NCBI GenBank assembly: GCA_023384575.1
Contig: JAHDVP010000021.1
Location: 27,152-91,151, forward strand
Source of the DNA: Acidobacteriota bacterium
Lineage (GTDB): Bacteria; Acidobacteriota; Vicinamibacteria; Vicinamibacterales; JAFNAJ01
Length of the DNA stretch: 64,000 nt
Reading direction: 5' to 3'
Shown: positions 20,615 to 31,157 of the stretch, piece after piece
Layout: each line of letters begins with the position of its first letter
Numbering within the stretch: position 1 is the stretch's first letter
The notes under the pieces: model-generated
What the model saw: the letters and a program-made list of their open reading frames with translations, nothing else
Told to the model about the DNA's origin: nothing
Database searches by the model: none
Position numbers and translations under genes: made by a program

Positions 20615-22647
20615 CTACTGCGGGGCCGTGTCGCGGCGAATCCTGAGCACGTGCGCCGCGCGGAAGCCCGGGTCCATTCGCACGTAGTTCCACTCACCGC
20701 GCCAGTGGTAGCTCTCACCGCTCAGCAGATCGTCGACCCAATAGCCGGCCGGGTCGAGCCCCCAGTGTCCGATCGGCACCTGGACCCAGCCCTGCTGCAT
20801 GTTGAACGGGTCGATGTTCACCGCCACCAGCAGCACGTTGGACTGGTCGTCGGTCTCCTTGCTGTAGCAGACGATCTGCGGGTTGTCGGTCTGGTGGAAG
20901 CGCAGGCTCCAGTCTCGCTGCAGCGCCGGGTTGGCGCGGCGGACCTCGTTCACGCGTGCCACGAGCGGCTTGATGTGTCCGGGCCGGTCCCAGTCCCAGG
21001 CTTTGATCTGGTACTTCTCCGAGTCCTGGTACTCCTCGGTGCCCGGGACCGCGCGGTTCTCGCACAGCTCGAAGCCACTGTAGATGCCGTAGGTCGCTCC
21101 CAGCGTCGCGGCCAGGACGAGCCGGACCTCGAAGGCCGGTCGCCCGCCCCGCTGCAGGTAGGCGTGCAGGATGTCCGGCGTGTTCGCGAACAGGTTCGGC
21201 CGCATGTACTCGCGCACGCCCGTCTGCGTGAGCTCCGTGAAGTACTCCTCGATCTCCGGCTTCGTGTTCCGCCAGGTGAAATAGGTGTACGACTGCGAGA
21301 ACCCGAGCTTGGCCAGGTGGCGCATGACCTTCGGCCGGGTGAAGGCCTCCGACAGGAAGATCACACCGGGGTGCTGCCGGCGGACCTCGGCCAGCATCCA
21401 CTCCCAGAAGCGGAACGGCTTGGTGTGCGGGTTGTCGACGCGGAAGATGCGGACGCCGTGTTCGACCCAGAAGAGTACGATCTGCTTCAGCTCGTCCCAG
21501 AGCGCCGGCCACGTCTCGCACTCGAAATCGAACGGGTAGATGTCCTGGTACTTCTTCGGCGGGTTCTCGGCGTACTTGATCGTCCCGTCCGGACGATGCC
21601 GGAACCACTCGGGGTGCTCGCTGACGTACGGGTGATCCGGCGAGCACTGGTAGGCGAGGTCGAGCGCGATCTCGAGGCCGTGCGCCCGCGCCCGTTCGAC
21701 GAAGCGGTCGAAATCGTCGATCGTGCCGAGCCCGGGCTCGACGGCCATGTGCCCGCCCTCCGGCCCGCCGATGGCCCACGGACTGCCGGGATCGCCGGGG
21801 GCCGCGGTGAGCGTGTTGTTCGGGCCTTTGCGGAACGCCCGCCCGATTGGATGGATCGGTGGCAGGTAGAGCACGTCGAACCCGAGGGCCGCGATCTCGG
21901 GCAGCCGGGCAGTCGCTTCGTCGAATGTCGCGCTCCGCGTCGGATCGGCGCCCGCCGATCGCGGGAACATCTCGTACCACGCACCGTACCGGGCGCGTTC
22001 CGGCTCGACCATCACGCGGAGCACGGGCGAGTTCACGGCGGCGACGCGCTCGGCGCACCTGACCACCGCCTCGGTCAGGGGCGCCTCGAGGCCCGCCGCC
22101 ACCCGCTCGTCGAGATCTCCCGGCCCTGACAGGCGGGCCGCCGCCTCCTCGAGGATCGCGCGGTCGCCGGCCTGCGGGGTCCCCTCCGCGCCGGCGCGCG
22201 TCCGCCCGGCGGCCTTGCGGCGGGGGCGAGTGCGCGCCGCCGCCCGACGCAGCAGTTCAGCCCCCTCGAGCAGCTCGCTCTCGACGTTCTGCCCGGCGCC
22301 GAACTTCTTCTCCACCTCGTGCTGCCACGACCCGAACCGGTCGACCCACGCGACGATGTCGAACTCGAACCAGCCGACGGCCTCGACCACGAAGCGGCCC
22401 GTCCAGCGATCGTTCACGACGGGACGCATCGTGGTCTCGTGCCAGTCGCTTCGCTGCTCACCCGCGGCGTCGATCTCGCGCCACCGGAGCAGCGCGCGGA
22501 TCTGGTCGTGTCCATCGGTGAAGATGTCCGCCTCGACGACGACCGGCTCCCCGGGGGTCCGCTTCACGGGGTACCGACCGCCGTCGACCTGCGGCTCGAC
22601 CGACTCGATCACAACGCGCTGCGGCGACACCGGCTTTCGATGCATGC

Positions 22648-22651
<4 letters not shown>
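20615..22651 (-). CDS. glgE: Alpha-1,4-glucan:maltose-1-phosphate maltosyltransferase GlgE
   Basis: 678 residues, GH13_3. It transfers maltosyl units from maltose-1-phosphate to the non-reducing end of alpha-1,4-glucans. The N-terminal domain opens with [20 protein letters not shown], the typical GlgE start. The catalytic domain shows [49 protein letters not shown] (nucleophile Asp) and [11 protein letters not shown] (acid Glu). Length is normal for the family. Start is GTG 22651, which overlaps the glgX stop by four bases as elsewhere in this operon; an ATG two codons further in is possible. Residues about 128-150 are an arginine- and alanine-rich linker unusual for GlgE. Confidence 0.96.
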
Positions 22652-24797
<2,146 letters not shown>

Positions 24798-24801
<4 letters not shown>

Positions 24802-26093
24802 CGGCCGCTCCCCGCGGCCGCGAGATCCTCGAGGACGGCCTCGGCCGCCCGCCGACCTGCGACGAGCGCACCGTTGATCGAAGCGTTCTCGACGTGGTCG
24901 CCGCACACGTAGAGCCCGTGTCCCAGGCGCACGTCGCGCCGCCCGTCTCCCCATGCGCCAGGAGACTGATCGAACTGTGCCCAGGGAATGCGATAGGTCC
25001 GCAGCACCCGCCACGTACCGACCTCAGCGGCTCCGAACCAGCCCGACAGCTGGCGCCGCACCTCCTCTTCGAGGGCCTGATCGCTCGCGGCCGGCGCGCC
25101 GACGACCGCTGCCGACACGAGCTCCTGGCCAGCCGGCGCGTACCCGGGGGCGACGCGGCTCGGGACCGTCAGGTTCAGCACCGGACCGGTCCCCTCCCCG
25201 TCGAGCGCGAGGATCGGCCGCCGGTAAGGGGCGCGCGGCGCGGCGAAGTACAGGCACGCGACCGATCTCGCCGTCGGGGCGGCGGGAGCTTGGGTGAGCG
25301 CGGCGGCCTGCTGCACGTTCGTGGCCACGACCACGGCGGCCGCCGTCACCTCGTGGCCGCCATCGAGCACGACCCCCGACACCGCGTCGCCTTGGCGCCG
25401 CAGCGCGCAGACTCGGCAGCCGAGCCGCACCGCCCCGGCCGGGAGCCTCGCGGCGAGCTGCTCGGGAATGGCTTGCATGCCGCCGGCAGGCACGGTCGTG
25501 TGGCCCTCCGCCAGCATCTTGTAGACGAAATAGAACAGGCGGTTCGTCGTGCCCAGCGCCGTGTCGAGGAAGATACCGCCGAGCAGGGGTCGGAAGAAGC
25601 GGCTGACGATCCGGGGCGAAAAGCCGAGCGCGGCCAGCTCGTCGCCGATCGAACGCTCGGGCAGCGCGAAGATCTCGTCCACCGTCATCCGCACCGCGCG
25701 CTGTCGCAGGGTCAGCACCCGCAGCTTGTCGCCAAGTGAGCCGACCGGAGCGCCTACTGCCGCCAAGGCACCAAGTGGCGAGCGCAGCGGGTCGACGATC
25801 CGGTGGAATCGGCCCTCCACGCGCACGAGCGCCCCGGGTTCGAAACGGTGCAGCCGCAGCGCTTCGAAGTCCAGCACACGACGCGCCTCAGGATAGGCCG
25901 TGAAGAAGACCTGGAACCCGCGGTCGAGGCGAAATCCCTCGACCTCGTCGGTGCGGACCCGCCCCCCGACGCCATTGCCGCTCTCGACCACCAGGACCGG
26001 GCGTCCGGCTCCGGCGAGGACTCGGGCGCACGCCAGCCCCGAGAGGCCGGCACCGACAACGACAACGGGATGGGCAGACGAGTGATGACTCAC
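24798..26093 (-). CDS. FAD-dependent amine-oxidase/protoporphyrinogen-oxidase-like protein
   Basis: 431 residues, first gene of the glucan/trehalose operon. The N-terminal dinucleotide-binding motif [21 protein letters not shown] (residues about 9-29) and [25 protein letters not shown] are those of flavin amine oxidases and phytoene-desaturase-like enzymes. The C-terminal FAD contact is [26 protein letters not shown]. The substrate is unknown; related proteins in other bacteria are annotated only as NAD(P)/FAD-dependent oxidoreductases. Its stop overlaps the glgX ATG, so it is co-translated with the sugar genes although no sugar role is obvious. ATG 26093 is the first start in frame. Confidence 0.8.
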
Positions 26094-26466
26094 GGCGGTC
26101 GGGAGCGGCGCCGCCAGAACCCGCGATGGACAGGCCTCGGACGCCAGCGTGTGGGTTCCAGTTTACCTTGATGCGTCAAAACGGCACTGAGCGGACGGGA
26201 GGACAGACGAGCAGTGAAGTCGGTTCTGGCGTGACGAGCCAATCGCGGGAGGGAGCGCTGGTGACGAACCTTCCACCCCGGTGCTCGGCCCCTTCGGTGA
26301 GATTGGCCGACAGACATTCGACGGGCGCGGCAACACCGAAGGCGCCGCCACACTGAGCGGCGTCGGCCGAGCAGCCCGTTTCTCCATCGGCGCGACCGAG
26401 GTCGATCGCCGGCGGGGAGACGTGGCGCGACAGTGTGGGCGGGAGTGGGCGGGCTCTGGAATCCTG
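26094..26466. other. Non-coding upstream region of the trehalose operon
   Basis: 373 bases between the oxidoreductase start and the ornithine-cyclodeaminase remnant. It must contain the operon's minus-strand promoter, but I see no convincing promoter boxes or operator palindrome. Open frames here on either strand resemble nothing known; part of it may be further decayed coding sequence belonging to the remnant. Confidence 0.35.
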
Positions 26467-26619
26467 GTCCATCACGCGGCGCCGGACGCCCATCAGATCA
26501 CTGAACTCGGCGTCATCGTGTTGGGCCAGGCCACCGGCAGGCAGTCCGATGACGAGGTGATTGTGTTCGACGCCACGGGGATCGCTATCCGGGACGTCGC
26601 GGCCACGGCGATGGCCTAA
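26467..26619 (+). pseudogene. C-terminal remnant of an ornithine cyclodeaminase/mu-crystallin family gene
   Basis: About 50 codons ending at TAA 26617-26619 keep the conserved C-terminal block of ornithine cyclodeaminase-type proteins: ITELGVIVLGQATGR followed by SDDEVIVFDATGIAIRDVA. In intact members this block (ELGE...G...GR.SDDEI..F.S.G.A.QDVA) binds NAD and is preceded by about 270 residues and followed by a short helix. Here the N-terminal portion is missing, and the helix is cut short right after the motif. No functional protein is expected. Confidence 0.65.
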
Positions 26620-26744
26620 TCGCCGAGCCGTCCGCGAGGGGGTTGGAACGGGCTGGGACCGACGTGCGTAGCGTGTCGAGCGGGTTGGCCGACATGTGGA
26701 CGCACGTCGGCTCGGGGCTTTAGCACTGAGCCTCTGGCCCCCCG

Positions 26745-26963
26745 TCAGGTCCCCTCCCACTGCTTCCGCGTGATCCCGGCCTGCCGAAGGACAATCGCCA
26801 GCAACTCCGGCCCAATGTCGCCTTTGTGGGGATTGGGGATGGTAAGCACGAGGTCGCCCTTCACCATGAACTCGTGCTTGCCGCCGGAGAACGGCCCGTC
26901 GAAGCCGAGACTCCGCAGGCCCGAGACAAGGACTCGGCGCCTGGTCGGCCCCCACGGAGGCAT
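26745..26963 (-). CDS. hicA: HicA family toxin (YcfA-like mRNA interferase)
   Basis: A 72-residue protein with the double-stranded-RNA-binding-like fold of HicA toxins. The pattern is RVLVSGLRSLGFDGPFSGGKHEFM, with the catalytic-position His30, then LTIPNPHKGDIGPELLAIVLRQAGITRKQW. In HicA proteins the histidine is needed for ribosome-independent mRNA cleavage. The start ATG 26963 overlaps the hicB stop by one base (TGATG), and a longer in-frame reading upstream lies inside hicB. The order is antitoxin first, toxin second, which occurs in a subset of HicBA systems. Confidence 0.88.
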   Translation of the reverse strand: MPPWGPTRRRVLVSGLRSLGFDGPFSGGKHEFMVKGDLVLTIPNPHKGDIGPELLAIVLRQAGITRKQWEGT

Positions 26964-27202
26964 CAGCTGGCCTTGCGTACCTTGACCGTGACGCCATCGA
27001 GCGAGGGCACGGCCAGACCCCGAGCCACCCGCACGAGCAGCCATTCCTCGATGACCTCGGCGAGGTCTCGACGGCAGCCCTCGAGCGTGGCGCCCGTGGC
27101 GACGACGCCGCGGAGCCCCCGCACCGTCGCGGCGAAGGTCCCGTCAGGGAGCAACTCGTAGCGGGCGCGTCCCAAGGCGCGTTCGATGTAGTCGGTGATC
27201 AT
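26963..27202 (-). CDS. hicB: HicB family antitoxin
   Basis: 79 residues matching the partial RNase-H-like fold of HicB: an N-terminal strand with YELLPDGTFAATVRGLRGVVATGATLEGC, then RRDLAEVIEEWLLVRVARG. The usual D-G-x-Y/F-x-A-x-V-P-x-L pattern is present in the form DGTFAATVRGLRG. It neutralises HicA by direct binding. There is no clear C-terminal DNA-binding helix-turn-helix or ribbon-helix-helix domain, so autoregulation may be weak or rest on another protein. It is first in a two-gene minus-strand operon with hicA. Confidence 0.85.
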   Translation of the reverse strand: MITDYIERALGRARYELLPDGTFAATVRGLRGVVATGATLEGCRRDLAEVIEEWLLVRVARGLAVPSLDGVTVKVRKAS

Positions 27203-27395
27203 GCCTTCAGGATTCTACAGCGGAGCGCCTACCGCGGCGCCGTCTCCACAACGTCTCCACCACAACCCCGGTCGATTCCTGGGGACTCCCGTGGACTCGG
27301 GTGAACAGCCTGCTCGCCGCCAAGCGTCGTAGCATCAACAACTTGAAAGCAGAAGTCACGTGTCCATCGGCGGCGTGTAGAGTTCGTAGCGGCCG

Positions 27396-27479
27396 CCCCG
27401 TCACATCATCTCCCTGCCAGCAGTGCAGTGAGACCGCGACGGTCGCCAGCCTCGCCAATGCCTCATCGGCCGTCGACTC
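27396..27479 (-). pseudogene. N-terminal remnant of an L-rhamnose isomerase gene (rhaA-like)
   Basis: 28 codons on the minus strand keep the near-N-terminal signature of RhaA: EALARLATVAVSLHCWQGDD followed by VTG. In E. coli RhaA the matching stretch is [23 protein letters not shown]. The expected continuation (GFE...GGIQATGNYPGKA) is absent, and the frame runs on into unrelated arginine-rich sequence. The remnant abuts the rhaD-like remnant on the other strand, consistent with a rearranged rhamnose catabolism locus. Confidence 0.6.
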
Positions 27480-27907
27480 GTGGGGCGCGAGGACCTGCTG
27501 CGCGGTATCGGAGAGGCCGGGCGTCACCTTGCGGAGTTCGAGGCCAGCGAAGCCGCGGCGGGGAACCTCTCTGTGTGTCTGCGCTGGGCCGTTCGGCCAC
27601 AGACGTCCTTCCCGGTGGTCGAGCGCATCGAGCTGCCGCTGCACGTGCCGGAACTCGTCGGCGCGACGGTCGTCGTGACGGGGTCGGGACGCCGCCTCCG
27701 CGAGATCGTGAACGAACCGTCGGCCAACCTCGCGTGCGTGGTCATAGACGAGGGCGGACGGACCGGCCGATTGCACACGTCGCACCGTCGGCGGTTCGAG
27801 CGCGTCACCAGCGAGTTCAACTCGCACCTCGCCGTGCACCACGACCAGATCCGCACCACTGGCACCAACTTCCATGCGGTGCTCCACGCGCAGCGGATGC
27901 ACCTGAA
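27480..27907 (+). pseudogene. Truncated class II aldolase, rhamnulose-1-phosphate aldolase-like
   Basis: About 142 codons from GTG 27480 follow class II aldolases of the RhaD type, which split rhamnulose-1-phosphate using zinc. Visible blocks are AAGNLSVCLR near the start (GNL phosphate site), ELVGATVVVTGSGRRLREI with EPSANLACVVIDEGG, and SEFNSHLAVHHDQIRTTGTN then AVLHAQRMHLN, where the metal-binding HxxxxH pattern sits. These align in order with E. coli RhaD. The gene is cut at the second metal histidine: from 27908 the sequence is an IS630 transposase fragment in another frame, so the C-terminal third is gone. Confidence 0.7.
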
Positions 27908-28144
27908 CCGCCCGAACACGCGATGGTGCTGAGTGTCGATGAGAAGACGTCGATTCAGGCGCTGGAACGCACCCAGCCACCGTTGCCACTGCAGAGCGGC
28001 CGGACGGTCCGTCACACGCATGACTATCGCCGGCACGGCGTCCTCGACCTCTACGCGGCCCTGGAGGTCGCCACCGGCCGCGTCACGCACCAGTTCAGTC
28101 CCACCCACAGGTCCGCGGACGTCCTCCGGTTCACGAAGATCGTC
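27908..28144 (+). mobile_element. IS630-family transposase fragment
   Basis: About 78 codons in the +2 frame match the middle of IS630 transposases: PPEHAMVLSVDEKTSIQALE, RTQPPLPL, THDYRRHGVLDLYAALEVA, TGRVTHQFSPTHRS. The first catalytic Asp of the DDE triad lies in SVDEKT; the downstream Asp and Glu are missing. No terminal inverted repeats or start codon belong to it, so it is an inactive piece left from an insertion or recombination that truncated the aldolase gene on its left. Confidence 0.8.
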
Positions 28145-28150
28145 TCGCCC

Positions 28151-28420
28151 TCACGCTGCGAGGAGCGGAGCGAGATCAGCCTGACTGGCCGGCGGGTGCC
28201 CCAGTTCCTTGAGCACGGCGTTCAGGGCTGCCAGCGATACCTTGGCGGGCGCCGTGATCTCGATCCCGATCGCCCGGCCCTCGGTCGTGAAGTCGATGAC
28301 CAGCCCAGGTTCGACCCGACGAGTCCTCGCGCTCTTCTCACCCGCCTCTCGCGGCAGATAGTAGTACGCGGCCATCGGTCGGCCGTGGCGAAACGTCACT
28401 TCCAGATAGGGTTCCTTCAT
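28151..28420 (-). CDS. DUF2283 family small protein
   Basis: 89 residues resembling DUF2283 proteins, small beta-rich proteins often paired with a DUF4258 protein in a toxin-antitoxin-like gene pair. The family features seen are an early AAYYYLP strand, then VEPGLVIDFTTEGRAIGIEI and a C-terminal helix LAALNAVLKELGHPP. Its ATG (28420) overlaps the stop of the DUF4258 reading frame (28417-28419), the normal arrangement for the pair. If it is the antitoxin, its persistence beside an inactivated partner would be harmless. Confidence 0.75.
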   Translation of the reverse strand: MKEPYLEVTFRHGRPMAAYYYLPREAGEKSARTRRVEPGLVIDFTTEGRAIGIEITAPAKVSLAALNAVLKELGHPPASQADLAPLLAA

Positions 28421-28686
28421 CGTGACTCCTGATCCACAGGATACGCCGTGATCACGACAACCAGTTGACGACGTTCATCTGGCTCAACGATAACTCCCCA
28501 GGGCCGCCCGGCATGCCGAGCGTCGACAACGAACCGGCCGTCGAGAAGATCCGCGCAGTAATCAGTGGCGTACTCGAGCATGCGGCGCAGGTTCGATTCG
28601 TCGAACTAGCGGTCCTCCATACGCTTCAAGAGGTGGGCACTCAACTCCAGTTCCCACTCCCACCACGGCGGCCATTGACGTGTCGT
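28417..28686 (-). pseudogene. DUF4258 family gene interrupted by an in-frame TAG
   Basis: Reading the minus strand in one frame gives WWEWELELSAHLLKRMEDR, then TAG at 28608-28606, then FDESNLRRMLEYATDYCADL, and later RFVVDARHAGRPWGVIVEPD, QLVVVITAYPV, ending at TGA that overlaps the DUF2283 start. This is the DUF4258 pattern (HxxxRM...DL..ML......GR.V...RH..R.W.VIVEPD.....LVVVTAYPV). Similarity continues unchanged on both sides of the TAG, so a single CAG/CGA/GGA-type codon appears to have become a stop. No good start codon is obvious; the 5' end at about 28686 is approximate. Confidence 0.65.
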
Positions 28687-28842
28687 CAGAGTCCCTCCAG
28701 CTATCCATCACGATCGTCAATTAAGATCTGCCGAACATTCGCGCAGAAGCCGCGGCGCCCGAATGCCCGGATGATGCCACACTTTGCCTCGGCGCCGTCG
28801 GCTTCATGCGCCTGTTGGACCAAATCCGCCTGCGGCGGATAG

Positions 28843-29223
28843 ATGAAGCCCGCACACGCACTTTCAGAATTTCGGGGCCGCTACTACAGCCACCTCAGCG
28901 CGGAAGAGTCACACTACTTCAGCCTGCTGAGCCGTTACGGCGATGCCGTAAGAGAGACCATCGACGCGTTGATTGACAGACAGCGTCTCATGAATGAGGG
29001 AAGCAAGAGTGGTCGCGGAAACGCGATGACGTGGCCGGGCGCGTTGGCGGATCTCCTTACGCAGCCATGTCTCGACGTCTACGGCCACCGCTGCCTCCCC
29101 TTGCTCTTTGAGTGGCGCGCGAAGATCCTCGCTGAATCCGGGCGTGCCACGGACGCGGTGGACCTCTTGAACCGACGCATGGAGAAGGCCTCAGACGAAG
29201 CTGAACGCGTTCGACTCGCGTGA
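28843..29223 (+). CDS. Hypothetical protein
   Basis: 126 residues, not recognised. It appears mainly helical, with a soluble composition and no membrane segment; the ending ESGRATDAVDLLNRRMEKASDE resembles a helical repeat. Codon use is less GC-biased than in the flanking housekeeping genes, matching its place in the accessory island. Its TGA overlaps the GTG of the next frame by four bases (GTGA), so the two may be a coupled pair. It could also be part of a larger broken gene, as no clear ribosome binding site precedes the ATG. Confidence 0.4.
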   Translation: MKPAHALSEFRGRYYSHLSAEESHYFSLLSRYGDAVRETIDALIDRQRLMNEGSKSGRGNAMTWPGALADLLTQPCLDVYGHRCLPLLFEWRAKILAESGRATDAVDLLNRRMEKASDEAERVRLA

Positions 29224-29936
29224 AGGACTTCTACTTCGTTCGGCGCGCCGGGTCCGGGATCCAGATCCAGCTCGACGGCCGCTCCCATCAGGGCGACGCG
29301 ATTCCACTCGTCCTCGATGGCACACGCATGCACTTCGTGCGCTACTCCACCCGCCCGCTGATCGCTACGTGGAACCCCGCCCCAGGCGCCCACGCTGTGG
29401 TACTTGCCCATGACGACGCGCTGGCGCCGCAGGAGACTGCCGAGGTCGAGGCCCGCGGCGTCCGCTACACGCTGGACGCCAACGGTCCCTTCTACGAAAT
29501 CCGCTGCATGTCGCGGCCGGGCGACGGCCAGGAGGTGACCGTCGAATTCTCGCCTCCGGTCCCGCACCTGCTGGCCCTTGCTGACGACACCGACGCGGTC
29601 GGTGCGTTTCGCATCACCCGAGCGATCGAGCGCGGCGAACGTTACCAGGCGGGTGCCCCAGACAGCGGGGCCATTGGGGTGGCACGCCGCGCAGGCCGGC
29701 CGTTTCGCCAGGAGCCGGCGGCCGGATTGTCGGAGTGTGGCTCACTCCGACGGCGGTGGAGCACCCGCCGCGGACGTCGCCGTGGCGTCTCCTCGTCCCA
29801 GCAGGTGTCGCAAAGCCGCTTCGAGCGACCGATGCCTGAACCGGTAGCCAGTCCGCTCGAGCACGCCTGGGTACACCTTCGCGCCGCCCACGAGGGTGTC
29901 GGCCAGTTCGCCATACGCAGCGCGCAGCACGGGTGA
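29220..29936 (+). CDS. Hypothetical protein, probably 3'-truncated
   Basis: From GTG 29220 about 145 codons have strong coding character (GC-rich third positions, alternating polar/hydrophobic residues as in beta-sheets, for example GTRMHFVRYSTRPLIATW and GQEVTVEFSPPVPHLLAL). After about 29660 the frame becomes arginine-rich and runs 195 bases antisense into the 3' end of the TIGR01777 epimerase gene. This suggests the native end was lost and the frame reads on by chance to 29936. No family recognised; it overlaps the preceding hypothetical gene by four bases. Confidence 0.4.
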   Translation: MKDFYFVRRAGSGIQIQLDGRSHQGDAIPLVLDGTRMHFVRYSTRPLIATWNPAPGAHAVVLAHDDALAPQETAEVEARGVRYTLDANGPFYEIRCMSRPGDGQEVTVEFSPPVPHLLALADDTDAVGAFRITRAIERGERYQAGAPDSGAIGVARRAGRPFRQEPAAGLSECGSLRRRWSTRRGRRRGVSSSQQVSQSRFERPMPEPVASPLEHAWVHLRAAHEGVGQFAIRSAQHG

Positions 29937-31154
29937 GGGCACACGGAGGACCGCCGGGCGCCGAACGACTCGCGCCAGCGTTCGGGTGAAGACGGCGTTG
30001 GTGACCGCGTCGGGTGCGCACACGTTCACCGCGCCGGTGATGGCCGGACTGCACAGCGCGTGCACCACCGCGCCCGCCACGTCGTCGATGCCGACCCAGC
30101 TCATGAACTGTCGGCCGGTGCCCACGCGTCCCCCGACGCCCGCGAGAAAAGCGGGGAGCAGGCCGGCGAGCGCCCCGCCGACAGGCGACAGCACGACGCC
30201 GATGCGGAGCACTACCACGCGGATGCCGGCGTCGCGCGCAGGTGCCGCGGCGTCCTCCCATTCGCGGCTGACCTCGGCGAGGAACCCACGCCCAGCAGAG
30301 CTCGTCTCGTCGAGGACATCGTTGCCGCGATCGCCGTAGAACCCCAAGGCCGAAGCGCAGATCAGCGTGTGGGGCGGGCGTGGCCAGCGGGCCACCGACT
30401 CGGCCAGCGCGCGAGTAGGACCGACGCGGCTGTCACGGATCTCTCGCTTCCAATCGTCGCTCCACCTCCGGCCGGCCACGTTGGCGCCGGCAAGGTGCAC
30501 GATGGCGTCGAGTGGGCCGGCCTCCGGCGGGAGCCCTTCGGATGGGACCCACGTCGCCTCATCGGGTCCAGGGGCGGCCTGGCGGGTGAACCGCACCACG
30601 TCGTGCCCCCCAGTCGTCAGGAGGGGCACAAGCCGCGAACCCACGAGTCCGCGCGCGCCGGTCACGCCGATGCGCAGGCGCTCCACGTCGCGATGGCGCC
30701 CGTGCAACGCGAGATCGGCCTCTGTGACGTCATGGCGGTAGCGGAACATGCGCTCGAGGCGCGGCACGACGGTGAACGGCGCCGTCCAGGACGACAGCGC
30801 GTCGAAGGGCAACGCGTACTCGATGTGATCGACGAGCTCGCACGCGTCGGGACCGGATGGCGTGATCTGGTGGCGGTGTACCCACCGGGCGAACGGGCCC
30901 GCGACCTGCTCGTCGGTGAACTCCCGCCCGGGCACGACATCCCGATGCACGGCCACCCAGCGCAGACGGACGGGGCCGGCCCGCATGGCCAGCACCAGCC
31001 GGGCCCCGTTCTCGATTCCGCCGGTGCGCTCGACCGTCCGGACCCGCTCCCAGGGCGGCACGAGACGCTCGAACGCCCCGGGGCGCGCGTGCCAGGCGAA
31101 GACCTCGTCGGCCGGGGCGGGGAGCAGGGTGCGCCGGGTGAAGGTGCGGGGCAC
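29742..31154 (-). CDS. TIGR01777 family epimerase with N-terminal SRPBCC domain
   Basis: 470 residues. Residues about 1-160 are an SRPBCC/START-like ligand-binding domain (RRTLLPAPADEVFAWHARPGAFERLVPPW). Residues about 163-460 are an extended SDR domain of the TIGR01777/DUF1731 (YfcH-like) type: RIGVTGARGLVGSRLVPLL for NAD(P) binding, AIVHLAGANVAGRRW, and a C-terminal DUF1731 segment RRPAVLRVPSPVLRAAYGE. It is probably a nucleotide-sugar or lipid-related epimerase/oxidoreductase, cytoplasmic, of unknown substrate. GTG 31154 follows the photoreceptor-regulator stop by three bases, so they form an operon; pairing with LitR/CarH-type regulators is seen in other bacteria. Confidence 0.88.
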   Translation of the reverse strand: MPRTFTRRTLLPAPADEVFAWHARPGAFERLVPPWERVRTVERTGGIENGARLVLAMRAGPVRLRWVAVHRDVVPGREFTDEQVAGPFARWVHRHQITPSGPDACELVDHIEYALPFDALSSWTAPFTVVPRLERMFRYRHDVTEADLALHGRHRDVERLRIGVTGARGLVGSRLVPLLTTGGHDVVRFTRQAAPGPDEATWVPSEGLPPEAGPLDAIVHLAGANVAGRRWSDDWKREIRDSRVGPTRALAESVARWPRPPHTLICASALGFYGDRGNDVLDETSSAGRGFLAEVSREWEDAAAPARDAGIRVVVLRIGVVLSPVGGALAGLLPAFLAGVGGRVGTGRQFMSWVGIDDVAGAVVHALCSPAITGAVNVCAPDAVTNAVFTRTLARVVRRPAVLRVPSPVLRAAYGELADTLVGGAKVYPGVLERTGYRFRHRSLEAALRHLLGRGDATATSAAGAPPPSE

Positions 31155-31157
31155 GGA

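Noticed and set aside
26176..26997. A 273-residue minus-strand open frame
   Set aside because: It overlaps hicA in another frame and the ornithine-cyclodeaminase remnant, and has no family similarity; hicA and the remnant explain the sequence better.
28465..28842. A 125-residue plus-strand open frame
   Set aside because: The minus strand of the same interval encodes recognisable DUF4258 sequence; the plus-strand product looks random.
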